From positions 582,860 through 646,859 of the forward strand of contig NW_002060944.1 in NCBI RefSeq assembly GCF_000150275.1: a stretch of 64,000 bases of DNA, in the 5' to 3' direction. Position 1 is the first letter of the stretch, and each line of letters begins with the position of its first letter. The notes beneath the pieces were generated by a model. The model ran no database searches and had not been told where the DNA came from. It worked only from the letters and a program-made list of their open reading frames with translations. Of the stretch, positions 63,922 through 64,000 are shown in pieces. The DNA is from Trichoplax adhaerens. Taxonomy: Eukaryota > Placozoa > Uniplacotomia > Trichoplacea > Trichoplacidae. The translations under genes and the position numbers were made by a program.

Positions 63922-64000
63922 CTAACGTAAGCAATACAATTTAGGCATCATCATTAATCTCTCAATATTTCAAAAAAGATTTAACATAGCACCAAAATAA

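Overview
The window is strongly A+T-rich animal DNA with many short introns (mostly about 100-900 bp) bounded by GT..AG. All recognisable coding sequence lies on the minus strand and belongs to one family: TRPA1-type cation channels, with about 16 ankyrin repeats, S1-S6, a pore loop and a C-terminal coiled coil. Compact intron-rich genes and few transposons suggest an early-branching invertebrate. A placozoan such as Trichoplax is my best guess, but this is inference and no species-diagnostic sequence was seen.

Layout, left to right: gene A (exons 1-8 only, runs off the left edge, one frameshift), about 1-3895. Gene B (27 exons, intact, 1085 aa), 7720-18850. A decayed channel fragment, 'relic F', about 22215-23310. 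Gene C (27 exons, intact), 24318-34039. Gene D (27 exons, intact except that the conserved start codon is CTG), 38595-50433. Gene E (exons 5-27, runs off the right edge), 55594-63921. Exon lengths and intron phases are the same in all copies except for small changes in exons 2, 19 and 27, so the array arose by tandem duplication of a whole gene plus its flanks. The 4-5.5 kb spacers share homologous blocks, so they belong to the duplicated unit.

In the same frame as exon 25, a decayed extra copy of that exon (the cytoplasmic helix after S6) lies about 130-440 bp beyond each stop codon. This indicates that an internal 3' duplication existed before the array expanded. The array was later modified by solo LTRs: four elements of about 550-590 bp and one of 319 bp. 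All have TG..CA ends and most have 5-bp target duplications that I could read. Other changes are local tandem duplications inside introns and a G+C-rich cluster of palindromes in one intron of gene D.

The paralogues would be expected to make tetrameric plasma-membrane cation channels. They differ most in the S1-S2 extracellular loop, the segment after the selectivity filter, and the linker before the C-terminal coil. No RNA genes, CRISPR arrays or unrelated protein genes were found.
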